Assembly (NCBI RefSeq): GCF_004023625.1
Contig: NZ_RPDJ01000032.1
Location: forward strand, 99,394 to 163,393
DNA: 64,000 bases
Reading direction: 5' to 3'
Source of the DNA: Streptomyces cavernae
GTDB lineage: Bacteria; Actinomycetota; Actinomycetes; Streptomycetales; Streptomycetaceae
Below are positions 42,904 through 52,106 of the stretch, in pieces. Under the pieces are notes generated by a model. It ran no database searches and was not told the DNA's origin. It saw only the letters and a program-made list of their open reading frames with translations. A program made the position numbers and the translations under genes. Every line of letters begins with the position of its first letter. Position 1 is the first letter of the stretch.

Positions 42904-44276
42904 GCAGCGAACGGACGGCACCGGCGGCACCGGCTGCCGCGGCACCGGTCTTGACGGCCCCGGGACCACGGCTCGGTCAGCCGCTCCCCCACGACCTGCT
43001 GGACGACGCCGAGCGGATGACCCGTGAGCAGCTGCGGGAACTGCAACTCGCCCGGCTGCGGGCGACGTTGCGGCACGCCTACGACAACGTGGAGCAGTAC
43101 CGGAAGAAGTTCGACGAGGCCGGGGTCGAGCCCGCCGATTGCCGCTCACTGGAGGATCTCTCCCGGTTCCCTTTCACCACCAAGGCGGACCTGCGCGACA
43201 CCTACCCGTTCGGCATGTTCGCGGTCCCCATGTCCGAGGTCCGCCGCGTCCACGCCTCCAGCGGCACCACCGGTCGCCCCACCGTCGTCGGCTACACCGA
43301 GGAAGACCTGTCCATGTGGGCCGACGTCGTGGCCCGCTCGATCCGCGCCGCGGGTGGCCGCCCCGGTCACAAGGTGCACGTCTCCTACGGCTACGGGCTG
43401 TTCACCGGCGGCCTCGGCGCACACTACGGAGCCGAACGCGCAGGCTGCACGGTGATCCCCGCCTCCGGCGGCATGACGGCCCGCCAGGTGCAGCTCATCC
43501 AGGACTTCCGGCCCGAGATCATCATGGTCACCCCGTCCTACATGCTCACCCTCCTCGACGAGTTCGAGAAACAGGGCATCGAACCGCGTGACAGCTCGCT
43601 GCAGGTGGGCATCTTCGGCGCCGAGCCGTGGACCGAGGAGTTGCGACGCGAGATCGAGGAACGCGCCGGCCTGCACGCCGTCGACATATATGGCCTGTCC
43701 GAGGTGATCGGCCCTGGTGTCGCGCAGGAGTGCGTGGAGACCAAGGACGGACTGCACGTGTGGGAGGACCACTTCTACCCCGAGGTCGTCGACCCCGTCA
43801 CCGGCGAGGTCCTGCCCGACGGCGAGGAGGGCGAGCTGGTGTTCACCACCCTCACCAAGCAGGCGCTGCCGGTCATCCGTTACCGCACCCGTGACCTGAC
43901 CCGGCTGCTGCCCGGCACCGCCCGGCCCGCCTTCCGCCGCATCCAGAAGATCACCGGCCGCAGCGACGACATGATCATCCTGCGCGGGGTCAACGTCTTC
44001 CCCAGCCAGATCGAGGAAATCGTGCTGCGCACCCCTGCCGTCGCCCCGCACTTCCAGATCCAGCTCACCCGGCAGGGCCGCATGGACCACATGACCGTCC
44101 AGATCGAGGCCCGCCCCGGCACCGGCCCCGAACACCGGAAGTCGGCCGCCGAACAGATCGCCCAAGCCGTCAAGGACGGAGTCGGCATCACCGTCGAGGT
44201 GACGATCGTCGACCCGGAGACCCTGGAACGCTCCGTGGGCAAGCTCCGCCGCGTCAAGGACCTCCGCCCGTCGTGA
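42900..44276 (+). CDS. paaK: Phenylacetate-CoA ligase
   Basis: A 458-residue AMP-forming CoA ligase that activates phenylacetate to phenylacetyl-CoA in the cytoplasm. The P-loop reads SSGTTGRPTVVGYT (residues 120-133), with YGLSEVIGPGVAQEC in the acyl/adenylate pocket and RTRDLTRLLPG and GRSDDMIILRGVNVFPSQIE typical of PaaK. ATG 42900 has AAGGAG upstream and overlaps the paaI stop. The ring-epoxidation and hydrolysis genes (paaABCDE, paaZ) are not in this window, so this is a detached pair. Confidence 0.95.
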   Translation: MSSERTAPAAPAAAAPVLTAPGPRLGQPLPHDLLDDAERMTREQLRELQLARLRATLRHAYDNVEQYRKKFDEAGVEPADCRSLEDLSRFPFTTKADLRDTYPFGMFAVPMSEVRRVHASSGTTGRPTVVGYTEEDLSMWADVVARSIRAAGGRPGHKVHVSYGYGLFTGGLGAHYGAERAGCTVIPASGGMTARQVQLIQDFRPEIIMVTPSYMLTLLDEFEKQGIEPRDSSLQVGIFGAEPWTEELRREIEERAGLHAVDIYGLSEVIGPGVAQECVETKDGLHVWEDHFYPEVVDPVTGEVLPDGEEGELVFTTLTKQALPVIRYRTRDLTRLLPGTARPAFRRIQKITGRSDDMIILRGVNVFPSQIEEIVLRTPAVAPHFQIQLTRQGRMDHMTVQIEARPGTGPEHRKSAAEQIAQAVKDGVGITVEVTIVDPETLERSVGKLRRVKDLRPS

Positions 44277-44320
44277 GCGCCGCGGGGTGCCGTGCATCGC
44301 AAGGCGCCGGAGAGCCCTGG

Positions 44321-44438
44321 ATGGGGGTGCCCCCTGCTCGAGCGGAGCCGAGAGCTTGGAGGAGGAGCTACCTGGGCTTTTCGGCAACGCGGCGATGGGG
44401 GTGCCCCCTGCTCGAGCGCAGCCGAGAGCTTGGGGGAG
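44321..44438. repeat. Two direct copies of a dispersed palindromic repeat
   Basis: Copies at 44321-44364 and 44395-44438 share ATGGGGGTGCCCCCTGCTCG and GCCGAGAGCTTGG, differing at three or four positions. Each contains a self-complementary GGGGGTGCCCCC core. A related copy lies in the opposite orientation inside the 36.5 kb mobile element. No gene is present between paaK and 44484. Confidence 0.75.
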
Positions 44439-44483
44439 CGGTGCCAGGCCGCGCGACCCGGGCGGGCATAGTGCAAGGACCCC

Positions 44484-45887
44484 TTACTCCAGCGAGTCGT
44501 TCACCGTGGCCAGCGGCACCGCGTACAGGACCCTTTCGGGGACCGGTTCCGGCTCCCGGCGGCCCGCCTGGTTGGTGGCGCGCCCCGTGAGGGTCCACAG
44601 TTCGCCGGTCTCGGGCGAGTAGGAGAGCGACTCCGTGTGCTGCCCCCAGCAGGCGCGCGAGCCGTCGGCGCTGCACTTGGCCGCCTTGGCCCCGCCGGTG
44701 TCCTGCCGCCACAGTGTCCCGCGTTTGCCGCCGTCCTCCGGCGCGTAGCCGGTGTACCAGGCGGCCCGCGCGGCCCCGTCCGGCCGGTGGGAGAGCACTC
44801 CCTGCAGTCCGGTGGTCTCCGTGGTGAGGGTTTCGTCGGCGTCGACGTTCCCTGCGGAGTCGGTGTCGAGCAGGCCGGTGCTGGTGCTGGCGGTGCTGTA
44901 GTCGTAGCGCCAGAGGCGGGTGGGCCGTTCGCCGTCGGATCCGGTCGACTCGCTCGCCACCAGGCTGACCGGGGTGGAGGTGCGGTCGAGCGAGACCGAG
45001 CCGAAGCAGGGCACCTCGTCGCCGGTCGTCACGTCACACGTGCCACCGGCGGCGCGGTAGGAGCCGACGGACGGCAGGACGTACTGGTAGCCGTGGGCCG
45101 ACCAGCCGCCGCTGACCCTGCCGACCGCGTCACTGTCGACATCGGTCCGCAGGATGCGGTCCATGTCGAAGACGAGGAGGGCGTTGTCGCGTGTGGCGCC
45201 GTCGCGGGCGGTGACGATCAGTTTGTCCTGGTACCAGGCCATTCCGCCGAGCCCGGCGCGGACCGCGGCGAAGTCCTTGCCACCGTCTCGCGGGGCGACG
45301 AGCAGCACCCAGCGGTACTTGAGGTTCTTAGGGTCGCCCGCGTCGATGACGGCGATCCGGGCGAGCCCGTCGTCCTCGTCGGGGAGGTCCGCGTTCTGGT
45401 CGTTGTGGGTCCAGCCGGAGAGGATGACGCGGTCGTCGCCCCACCTGCCGTCGCTGTAGGCGTCGCCGGAGGTGGTGACCGACTGGGGCAGCCACTGCTG
45501 GGTGGCGGCGTCGGACTCGTCCCAGCAGTACGCGCGGGTCGGCGCCGGTTCGACGGGCAGCGCGGCCTTCTCCGTGGCGTCGCAGTCGCTCGCGTTGCGC
45601 AGGGAGCGGTCCGCGTCGCGGAGCACGGTGGCCACCGGGACGCTGCCGCCCATCTCGCGCTGCAGGGTGTCGAGGGCGTTCCGGTCCTCGAGGTGCTCGT
45701 GGAGGCGCAGCTTCTCGAGACCGGTGGAGGAGGTGAGCGGGCTCAGCGGGCCGGGGTTGTCGGTCCCGGCGGCCTGGGACGTGGAGACCAGGGTGGCGGC
45801 GGCGGTCAACGCGAGCGCGGTACCTGCCAGCACACCCCGCAGGGCACGCCCTCGTCTGCGGCGGCGGTGCCTGCCTCGGTACGTCAT
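44484..45887 (-). CDS. Secreted protein of unknown function, propeller-like
   Basis: 467 residues. An Arg-rich N-region and hydrophobic core (about 1-40, ending SQA-AGT) form a signal peptide. The mature protein has repeated beta-rich segments with Trp and Asp/Gly turns (DDRVILSGWTHNDQNADLP; AGLGGMAWYQDKLIVTARDGATRDNALLVFDM; THESLSYSPETGELWTLTGR), suggesting a beta-propeller. Four cysteines probably form extracellular disulphides. Similar proteins are annotated only as secreted. ATG 45887 is preceded by GGGAGGA at 5 bases, which is why the longer ATG 45908 form is not used. Confidence 0.75.
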   Translation of the reverse strand: MTYRGRHRRRRRGRALRGVLAGTALALTAAATLVSTSQAAGTDNPGPLSPLTSSTGLEKLRLHEHLEDRNALDTLQREMGGSVPVATVLRDADRSLRNASDCDATEKAALPVEPAPTRAYCWDESDAATQQWLPQSVTTSGDAYSDGRWGDDRVILSGWTHNDQNADLPDEDDGLARIAVIDAGDPKNLKYRWVLLVAPRDGGKDFAAVRAGLGGMAWYQDKLIVTARDGATRDNALLVFDMDRILRTDVDSDAVGRVSGGWSAHGYQYVLPSVGSYRAAGGTCDVTTGDEVPCFGSVSLDRTSTPVSLVASESTGSDGERPTRLWRYDYSTASTSTGLLDTDSAGNVDADETLTTETTGLQGVLSHRPDGAARAAWYTGYAPEDGGKRGTLWRQDTGGAKAAKCSADGSRACWGQHTESLSYSPETGELWTLTGRATNQAGRREPEPVPERVLYAVPLATVNDSLE

Positions 45888-46605
45888 GCGTCCTCCCGTG
45901 GGGGCCAACCGTCCCGTGTGCTCCGGGGGTTGGGGGCGGATCAGTGGGGCTGGGTGGCCTGGGGGGTCGATGGTACGTCAGTTTTCGGGCGGTGGGCAGG
46001 GGAAATGGCCAGCTCGTCGGTTTCCCGGAGGGTGGTGAGGGGAAGACGGCCGGGTTTGGGCGCGGGTCTTCGGAGAGCCGGGCCGCGTGTGACGGGCTTT
46101 GTGGAGGACCCAACTCCGTTCCTTCGCACGCGTGTCCGCCATGAAGTTGGCCGAAAAGGCGGCGGAGCTGGGAGACTTCGGCGCGGATCATGCCTGTGCG
46201 GGACGGGCCGTCGAGGTGATGCTGTTCCTTGGGGGTCGCCTTGTCGTGCCTCGCCCCGCACGGGGGTGGTGCCGAGTCGGCGCAGCACCACCCCCCTCTG
46301 AGAGGCCGGGCCGAGCCGGGCCGGCGCACGGCGGCAGCCGGCGTGAGCACGGCGCACGGCGGCCTCCGGCGTGAAGGGTTGAGCGCGTCGCATCCGTCAC
46401 GACCACCGAAACCGCCGAAGCGAAGGCCGCCGCGACCCCGACCGTGACTGGGAGCGGGCGCCGTGGAGCGGACCCTCCGGCACTCGACCCCGGGTTGCTG
46501 GAGATGGTGCCCGGGGGACGCCACTGTGCCGTCGACCGGTGGGCGGCCGAGGCGGGCATCCTGCTCCAGGCCGAGGGCCGGCCCACCAGCGGTGTCGTCG
46601 TGAAG
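45888..46605. other. 718-base intergenic region
   Basis: No supported gene. It holds a terminator-like hairpin at 46262-46295 and a direct repeat GGCGCACGGCGGC...CCGGCGTGA at about 46323 and 46350. A stretch at 46390-46605 has coding-like third-base bias on the plus strand but neither a start with a ribosome site nor a stop before running antisense into the AidB-like gene. Confidence 0.55.
46262..46295. terminator. Hairpin downstream of the AidB-like gene
   Basis: GGGGGTGGTGC (46262-46272) pairs perfectly with GCACCACCCCC (46285-46295), an 11-bp stem and 12-base loop. Its distance of 310 bases from the AidB-like stop makes the assignment uncertain. Confidence 0.5.
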
Positions 46606-48240
46606 TCAGCTCGCGGGGCGCGCCCGGTGGACCACCGAGGCGAGGTCGAGGGACCCCGGCAGCGTGCCGAAGGCCAAGCCGCCGTCGCCGCCCAGCCGGG
46701 ACGCGCAGAACGCGTCCGCGACCTCGGACGGCGCGTACCGGACGAGCAGTGAGCCCTGGAGGACCAGCGCCATCCGTTCCACGAGCCGGCGCGCCCGTCC
46801 CTCGATGCCCTCCAGATCGGCGAGTTCGGTCAGCAGGTCCTTGATCGCACCGTCGAGCCGGTGGTCGGCGCCCCGCGCCAGTCCCACCTCCCGCAGCAGC
46901 GCGTCCAGCGCCTGCGGTTCGCGCTGGAGGGCACGCAGGACGTCCAGGGCCTGGATGTTCCCCGCGCCCTCCCAGATGGAGTTGAGCGGGGACTCGCGCA
47001 CCAGGCGGGCCATCTGGAAGTCCTCGACGTAGCCGTTGCCGCCGAGGCACTCCGACGCCTCCACCGTCACCGGCGGGCAGCGCTTGGTCACCCAGTACTT
47101 CGCGGCCGGCACCGCGAGCCGCAGGAACGCCCGCTCCTGCTCGCCGCCGTCGTCGTAGGCCGCCGCTAGCCGCAGCGCGAGCGTGGTGGCCGCCTCCGAC
47201 TCCAGGGCCAGATCGGCCAGTACGTTGCGCATCAGCGGTTTGTCGATCAGCCTGCCGCCGAACGCCTCCCGGTGTGTGCAGTGGTGGACCGCCTGGGCCA
47301 CCGCCTGCCGCATCAGCCCGGCCGCGCCGAGCACACAGTCCAGCCGGGTCGCCGCCACCATCTCGATGATGGTGCGCACCCCGCGCCCCTCCTCGCCGAC
47401 CCGTCGGGCCCAGGTCCCCTGGAACTCGACCTCGCCGGAGGCGTTGGACCGGTTGCCCAGCTTGTCCTTCAGCCGCTGGATCAGGAAGACGTTGCGGGTG
47501 CCGTCCTCGAGGACTCGCGGGACGAGGAAGCAGGTCAGTCCGCCCGGCGCCTGCGCGAGCACCAGGAACGCGTCCGACATGGGCGCCGAGCAGAACCACT
47601 TGTGGCCCGTGAGCTCGTACGTGCCGTCCTCGGCCAGCGGCCGCGCGGACGTGGTGCCCGCCCGTACGTCGCTGCCGCCCTGCTTCTCCGTCATCCCCAT
47701 TCCGAACAGCACACCGGCCTTCGTCGCGGCCGGGCGCAGCCCCTGGTCGTAGATCATCGAGGTGAGCCGGGGCTCCCACTCGGCCGCCAGGACGGGATCG
47801 GTGCGCAGGGCGGGCACCGCCGCGTGGGTCATCGAGAGCGGGCAGCCGTTGCCGGCCTCGACCTGCGTCCACACGATGAACGCGGCGGCCCGCCGGAGGT
47901 GACCGGCGGGCCGCACCCAGGCCGCGGTCAGCCCGGCCCCGACGCCCTTGCCGAGCAGCCGGTGCCAGGACGGATGGAACTCGACCTCGTCGACGCGGTT
48001 GCCGCAGCGGTCGTGGGTGCGCAGTTTCGGCGGGTTCTCGTTGGCGAGCCTGCCCCAGTCCTGGAGCTGTACCGAGCCCGCGCTGCGGCCGAGCCCGGAC
48101 AATTCGTCCATGGCCTCGTCCAGCAGGGCCGGGTCGACGTACCGCTCGACGCCTTCGGTGAGGGCCCGGTCCGCTGCGAAGACGTCATATCCGACCAGCG
48201 GTGGAGCCTGGTTGGTCACGGTGTGGGTGGTGACTGCCAT
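46606..48240 (-). CDS. AidB-like acyl-CoA dehydrogenase
   Basis: A 544-residue flavoprotein of the acyl-CoA dehydrogenase superfamily, AidB subgroup. FAD and fold signatures: GVLFGMGMTEKQGGSDVRAGTTSA, YELTGHKWFCSAPMSDAFLVLA, and ECLGGNGYVEDFQMARLVRESPLNSIWEGAGN. The long N-terminal segment (about 1-170) before the dehydrogenase core is characteristic of AidB, which is linked to protection from alkylating agents in enteric bacteria. The role here is inferred. ATG 48240 has no clear ribosome site and lies 17 bases from the divergent YihY-type start, so it may be leaderless. Confidence 0.9.
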   Translation of the reverse strand: MAVTTHTVTNQAPPLVGYDVFAADRALTEGVERYVDPALLDEAMDELSGLGRSAGSVQLQDWGRLANENPPKLRTHDRCGNRVDEVEFHPSWHRLLGKGVGAGLTAAWVRPAGHLRRAAAFIVWTQVEAGNGCPLSMTHAAVPALRTDPVLAAEWEPRLTSMIYDQGLRPAATKAGVLFGMGMTEKQGGSDVRAGTTSARPLAEDGTYELTGHKWFCSAPMSDAFLVLAQAPGGLTCFLVPRVLEDGTRNVFLIQRLKDKLGNRSNASGEVEFQGTWARRVGEEGRGVRTIIEMVAATRLDCVLGAAGLMRQAVAQAVHHCTHREAFGGRLIDKPLMRNVLADLALESEAATTLALRLAAAYDDGGEQERAFLRLAVPAAKYWVTKRCPPVTVEASECLGGNGYVEDFQMARLVRESPLNSIWEGAGNIQALDVLRALQREPQALDALLREVGLARGADHRLDGAIKDLLTELADLEGIEGRARRLVERMALVLQGSLLVRYAPSEVADAFCASRLGGDGGLAFGTLPGSLDLASVVHRARPAS

Positions 48241-48257
48241 ACGGATACGGTAAGGAC

Positions 48258-49433
48258 GTGCACCAGGCAAAAGAAACACCCGGCGGGCCGGAGTCGTCCG
48301 GGCCCGATGGGCCGGAGGCGTCCGGCCGTCTCCACCGCGCCCGCGCGCTCTACCGGAACGTCTCCAAGCGCAGGACCGCCTGGCTGCTGCTGAAGGACAC
48401 CGTCAACTCCTGCATCGAGTACCGCATCCTCGGCCTCGCGGCCGAGGCCGCCTTCTTCTCCCTGCTGTCGGTGCCGCCGCTGCTGCTGAGCATCATCGGC
48501 CTCCTCGGCTACGTGGACGACTGGACCGGCGCCGACACCATCGCCAGCCTGGAGAGCAATCTGCTGGAGGCCGCCCGCACGGTCCTGTCCGACAAGGGCG
48601 TCACACAGATCGCGCAGCCGATCCTCGACGACGTGACGAAGGGCGGCCGGCCCGACATCATCTCCATCGGCTTCCTGATCGCCCTGTGGTCGGGGTCGCG
48701 GGCCGTGAACGTCTTCATCGACACGATCACCGTGATGTACGGGCTGGACGGCGTCCGCGGCATCGTCAAGACCCGACTGCTGGCCTTCCTGCTGTTCCTC
48801 GTGGCGCTGGTGATCGGCTCGATCGCGCTGCCGCTGATGGTGGCGGGCCCGGACGCGGTGGTGCGCATCGCCGGGTCCACCACGGTCGTGCAGGTCCTTT
48901 ACTGGCCGACGGTGATCCTGCTGTCGATCGTCTTCCTCACGACGCTCTACCACGTGTCGGTGCCGGTGCGCTCGCCCTGGGTGGAGGACGTCCCGGGCGC
49001 CCTGGTGGCCCTCGGGATGTGGGTGCTCGGCAGCTTCCTGCTGCGGATCTACCTGACGAACACGGTGGAGGGCCCGACGATCTACGGCTCTCTGGCCGCC
49101 CCGGTCGCCGTCCTGCTGTGGATCGGTGTGTCGGCCTTCGCGGTGCTGGTCGGCGCCGCCGTGAACGCGGCCATCGACCGGGTCTGGCCGGCCGCCGCCA
49201 CCGCCGCGGCGCGCGCCGCCAACGAACGGCTGCGCGAGGCGGAGGCCGCCGAGGTCGTGGCCCGCGCGGTCGCGGCCCGCTCCGCCGGGCCCGAGGACCC
49301 GGAGGACCCGGACATGCCGTCCGAGTTCCCGGAACGCTGGTCCCGCTTCCTCCCCCCGGAGGACGTCACGGGCCGGCTGCGCGCCCATGCGAAGACCAAC
49401 CCGAAGAACGGGGAGCAGCCGCCGGAGTCGTAA
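48258..49433 (+). CDS. YihY/BrkB family membrane protein
   Basis: 391 residues with six hydrophobic segments between about residues 60 and 300 and hydrophilic, charged ends. The family pattern is AAEAAFFSLLSVPPLLLSIIGLLGY, DVLIALWSGSRAVNVFIDTITVMYG, and TIYGSLAAPVAVLLWIGVSAFAVLVGAAVNAAI. The function of the family is not established; the old name 'virulence factor BrkB / RNase BN' is misleading. GTG 48258 follows GGTAAGGA. Its last codons are part of a duplicated 18-bp sequence (GGGAGCAGCCGCCGGAGT at 49411 and 49436), the second copy lying after the stop. Confidence 0.9.
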   Translation: MHQAKETPGGPESSGPDGPEASGRLHRARALYRNVSKRRTAWLLLKDTVNSCIEYRILGLAAEAAFFSLLSVPPLLLSIIGLLGYVDDWTGADTIASLESNLLEAARTVLSDKGVTQIAQPILDDVTKGGRPDIISIGFLIALWSGSRAVNVFIDTITVMYGLDGVRGIVKTRLLAFLLFLVALVIGSIALPLMVAGPDAVVRIAGSTTVVQVLYWPTVILLSIVFLTTLYHVSVPVRSPWVEDVPGALVALGMWVLGSFLLRIYLTNTVEGPTIYGSLAAPVAVLLWIGVSAFAVLVGAAVNAAIDRVWPAAATAAARAANERLREAEAAEVVARAVAARSAGPEDPEDPDMPSEFPERWSRFLPPEDVTGRLRAHAKTNPKNGEQPPES

Positions 49434-49479
49434 CAGGGAGCAGCCGCCGGAGTACTGGCGGGAACCGAGGCGGGTGCGG

Positions 49480-50343
49480 TCAGACCGTCCAGGCCGTCCC
49501 CGTCGCCTGCTCGCGGACGAAGTCCGCGAAGTCCCGGGGCGGACGGCCGAGAACATCGCTCACCCCGTCGCAGACGTGCGCGTTGCGCCCGTCGAGCAGG
49601 GTCTCGAAAACGTCCTCCAGGAAGGCGGTCTCCTCGGCCGGCATCCCGGACTCGGCCAGCATGACCCCGAACTCCTTCACCGACACCGGCACATAGCGGA
49701 TCTCCCGCCCCACCGCCGCCGAGATCTCCCCCAGGGCCTCCCGGAAGGACAGCAGCCGGGGCCCGGTGACCTCCAGCGTGCGCCCCGCGTACGAGCCGTC
49801 GGTCAGCGCCGTCAACACCACGTCCGCGATGTCCCGCACGTCGACGAAGGGCTCCTGCACCTCCGCGGCCGGGAACACGAACTCCCCGCCCCGCACCCCG
49901 TCCACCAGCGGCCCCTCGCTGAAGTTCTGGTGGAACCAAGCGGCCCTGACGACGGTCCAGTCGGCGCCCGAGTCCCGCACCGCCCGCTCGGCGGGCAGCG
50001 CCTGCTCCTCACCGCGGGCCGAGAGCAGCACGAGCCTCCGCACACCGAGCCCCACGGCCCGGCGGGCCAGCGCGCCCACGGTCTCCGCGGCGGACGGCGC
50101 GCCGATGTCCGGTGTGTACACCAGGTAGGCGGCGTCGGCGCCACGCAGCGCCGCGTCCCACGTACCGGGGTCGTACCAGTCGAACCGCACCGCTCCCCCG
50201 CGCGAGGCCGCCCGTACGTCCAGCCCCGCCGCGCTCGCCGCCTCGGCCACCCGGCGCCCGGTCCGCCCGGTTGCGCCCGTCACCAATACCGTCATGTCCC
50301 GCGTGTCTTGCGTGTTCCGCGTGTTCGCCGTTTTCTGCGTCAT
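49480..50343 (-). CDS. NmrA-like NAD(P)H-binding reductase
   Basis: About 287 residues of an atypical short-chain reductase. The dinucleotide motif VLVTGATGRTGRRVAEAA sits near the start; later segments RLVLLSARGEEQALPAERAVRDSGADWTVVRAAWFHQNFSEG and EPFVDVRDIADVVLTAL are family-typical. It is probably a quinone- or redox-sensing reductase; substrate unknown. ATG 50343 gives a short Asn/Thr-rich extension with good codon use, and ATG 50295 is the start preferred by homology. The gene is divergent from an AraC regulator 80 bases away, which probably controls it. Confidence 0.88.
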   Translation of the reverse strand: MTQKTANTRNTQDTRDMTVLVTGATGRTGRRVAEAASAAGLDVRAASRGGAVRFDWYDPGTWDAALRGADAAYLVYTPDIGAPSAAETVGALARRAVGLGVRRLVLLSARGEEQALPAERAVRDSGADWTVVRAAWFHQNFSEGPLVDGVRGGEFVFPAAEVQEPFVDVRDIADVVLTALTDGSYAGRTLEVTGPRLLSFREALGEISAAVGREIRYVPVSVKEFGVMLAESGMPAEETAFLEDVFETLLDGRNAHVCDGVSDVLGRPPRDFADFVREQATGTAWTV

Positions 50344-50423
50344 GCCCCCAGTCAACGGCCGGGCGCGGCAAGGGAACATCGCCGAACCTCTCGTTCCCAT
50401 AAGCGCGCGTCTAACCTGAGGGC

Positions 50424-51359
50424 ATGGACGCCCTCGCAGGTCTGCTGGACGGTCCCCGAGCACGTGGCGCGTTCATGATCCGCGCCTGTTTCGAGCCGCC
50501 GTGGGCGGTGCGGGTCGAGGACCGGGCCCCGCTGACGATCATGCTCATGGTCCGGGGCGGCACCTGGATCACCCCGGACGAGGGAGAGTCGGTACGGCTG
50601 CGGGCCGGCGACCTCGCCATCGCCCGCGGCCCGGCCCCGTACACCTGCGCCGACGACCCGGCGACCGAGCCGCACGCGGTCATCCTGCCGGGCGGCGAGT
50701 GCTTCTACCCCGACGGGCGGCCGATGTCCGGGCGCATGGACCTGGGCGTCCGCACCTGGGGCCAGCGGCTCGACGGGTCCGATGTGATGCTGATCGGCAC
50801 CTACACCATGCGGGGCGAGATCAACGGCCGCCTGCTGGACGCCCTGCCGCCGCTGCTGTCGCTGACCGCCGACGACTGGCAGTGCCCGCTCACCCCGCTG
50901 CTGTGCGAGGAGATCGTGCGCGACGAACCCGGCCAGGAAGTGGTCCTGGACCGGCTGCTCGATCTGCTGGTGATCGCCGCGCTGCGGGCCTGGTTCCAGC
51001 GTCCTCAGGCTGCGGCGCCCGCCTGGTACCGGGCGCTCGCCGACCCCGTGGTGGGCCGGGCGCTGCGGCTGCTGCAGGACGATCCCGCGCACCCGTGGAC
51101 GGTGGCGGCGCTCGCCGCGAAGACCGGCGTCTCCCGGGCCGCGCTGGCGCGCCGCTTCACCGAACTCGTGGGCGAGCCCCCGATGACGTATCTCACCGGC
51201 TGGCGCCTGGCCCTGGCCGCGGACCGGCTGCGGGACACGGACGACACCCTCGACGCCATCGCCCGTCAGGTCGGGTACGGCAGTTCGTTCGCGCTGTCCA
51301 GCGCGTTCAAGCGGGTGTACGGGGTGAGCCCACAGGAGCACCGGGGGCGCGCGGTGTAA
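50424..51359 (+). CDS. AraC family regulator with cupin sensor domain
   Basis: 311 residues. The N-terminal cupin_6 domain (about 1-185: GAFMIRACFEPPWAVRVEDRAPLTIMLMVRGGTW) precedes two helix-turn-helix motifs (WTVAALAAKTGVSRAALARRFTELVGEPPMTYLTGWRLALAADRL; AIARQVGYGSSFALSSAFKRVYGVSPQEHR). It is paired divergently with the NmrA-like reductase. This regulator/oxidoreductase arrangement is common, and direct control of the partner is likely but inferred. Confidence 0.92.
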   Translation: MDALAGLLDGPRARGAFMIRACFEPPWAVRVEDRAPLTIMLMVRGGTWITPDEGESVRLRAGDLAIARGPAPYTCADDPATEPHAVILPGGECFYPDGRPMSGRMDLGVRTWGQRLDGSDVMLIGTYTMRGEINGRLLDALPPLLSLTADDWQCPLTPLLCEEIVRDEPGQEVVLDRLLDLLVIAALRAWFQRPQAAAPAWYRALADPVVGRALRLLQDDPAHPWTVAALAAKTGVSRAALARRFTELVGEPPMTYLTGWRLALAADRLRDTDDTLDAIARQVGYGSSFALSSAFKRVYGVSPQEHRGRAV

Positions 51360-51413
51360 GGACCCCTAAAGGGACCGTCCGTTGCTTGAGACGCGCCGCG
51401 TAGCCTTGCGTAC

Positions 51414-52106
51414 GTGTACCAGGAGCGGGCATCGCGGCTGACGGGCGCGGTGGTGTGGACGAACGAGCCGTCCGGTTCGGGCGCCGGGCCTACGCTGCCG
51501 GTCCTGCCCGACGGCTGCATGGACCTGATGTGGAGCGAGGGCACGCTGCTGGTCGCCGGTCCGGACACCCACGCCCATTTTCCGCAGGGCGAGCCGACGA
51601 CCCATGTGGGTGTCCGCTTCTATCCCGGCACCGCTCCGGCCCTGCTGGGTGTGCCCGCGCACGAACTGCGCGACCGGCGGGTGGGACTGGGCGATCTGTG
51701 GCCCGCCGCCGAGGTGCGCCGGCTCACGGCCCGGGTGAACGCGGCGGCCGATCGCGGGGCCGCGCTGGAGGCATTGGCCCTGGACCGGGCGACCGGCGCC
51801 CCGGGGCCGGATCCGCTGCTGGCCGCGGTCGTGGCCGCGCTGCGGGCCGGTCGCGCGGTGGGCGCGACCGCCGACGAACTGGGCTTCGGCGCCCGGCAGT
51901 TGCACCGCCGCTCGCTCAACGCCTTCGGCTACGGACCGAAGACGCTGGCCCGGGTACTCCGATTGCAGCGGGCGCTCGCGCTGGCGCGGACCGGGCTGCC
52001 GTACGTCGAGACGGCGGTCCGCACGGGCTTCGCGGACCAGGCCCATCTCGCGCGGGACGTAAGGGAGCTGGCGGGGATGCCGCTGGGCGAGCTACTGCGC
52101 CGGTAG
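51414..52106 (+). CDS. AraC family regulator with DUF6597-type N-terminus
   Basis: 230 residues. The N-terminal part (about 1-110) matches the compact DUF6597-type sensor: VLPDGCMDLMWSEGTLLVAGPDTHAHF and GVRFYPGTAPALLGVPAHELRDRRV. The C-terminal HTH_18 is clear: ATADELGFGARQLHRRSLNAFGYGPKTLARVLRLQRAL and YVETAVRTGFADQAHLARDVRELAGMPLGELL. GTG 51414 start. It converges on and overlaps a VOC gene by 15 bases, a pairing often seen for these regulators. Confidence 0.9.
   Translation: MYQERASRLTGAVVWTNEPSGSGAGPTLPVLPDGCMDLMWSEGTLLVAGPDTHAHFPQGEPTTHVGVRFYPGTAPALLGVPAHELRDRRVGLGDLWPAAEVRRLTARVNAAADRGAALEALALDRATGAPGPDPLLAAVVAALRAGRAVGATADELGFGARQLHRRSLNAFGYGPKTLARVLRLQRALALARTGLPYVETAVRTGFADQAHLARDVRELAGMPLGELLRR

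Noticed and set aside
46141..46374. Possible small gene starting MKLAEKAAELGDF
   Set aside because: Base use decays after about 35 codons and the frame crosses the hairpin at 46262-46295. No ribosome site or family is recognised.
46390..46752. Plus-strand frame with coding-like bias (ALDPGLLEMVPGGRHCAVDRW segment) before the AidB-like gene
   Set aside because: It opens directly after a stop, lacks a start with a ribosome site, and runs antisense into the AidB-like gene with no stop of its own in the intergenic part.
49411..49453. Duplicated GGGAGCAGCCGCCGGAGT around the stop codon of the YihY-type gene
   Set aside because: A simple local 25-bp duplication with one copy past the stop; nothing suggests a function beyond slippage.
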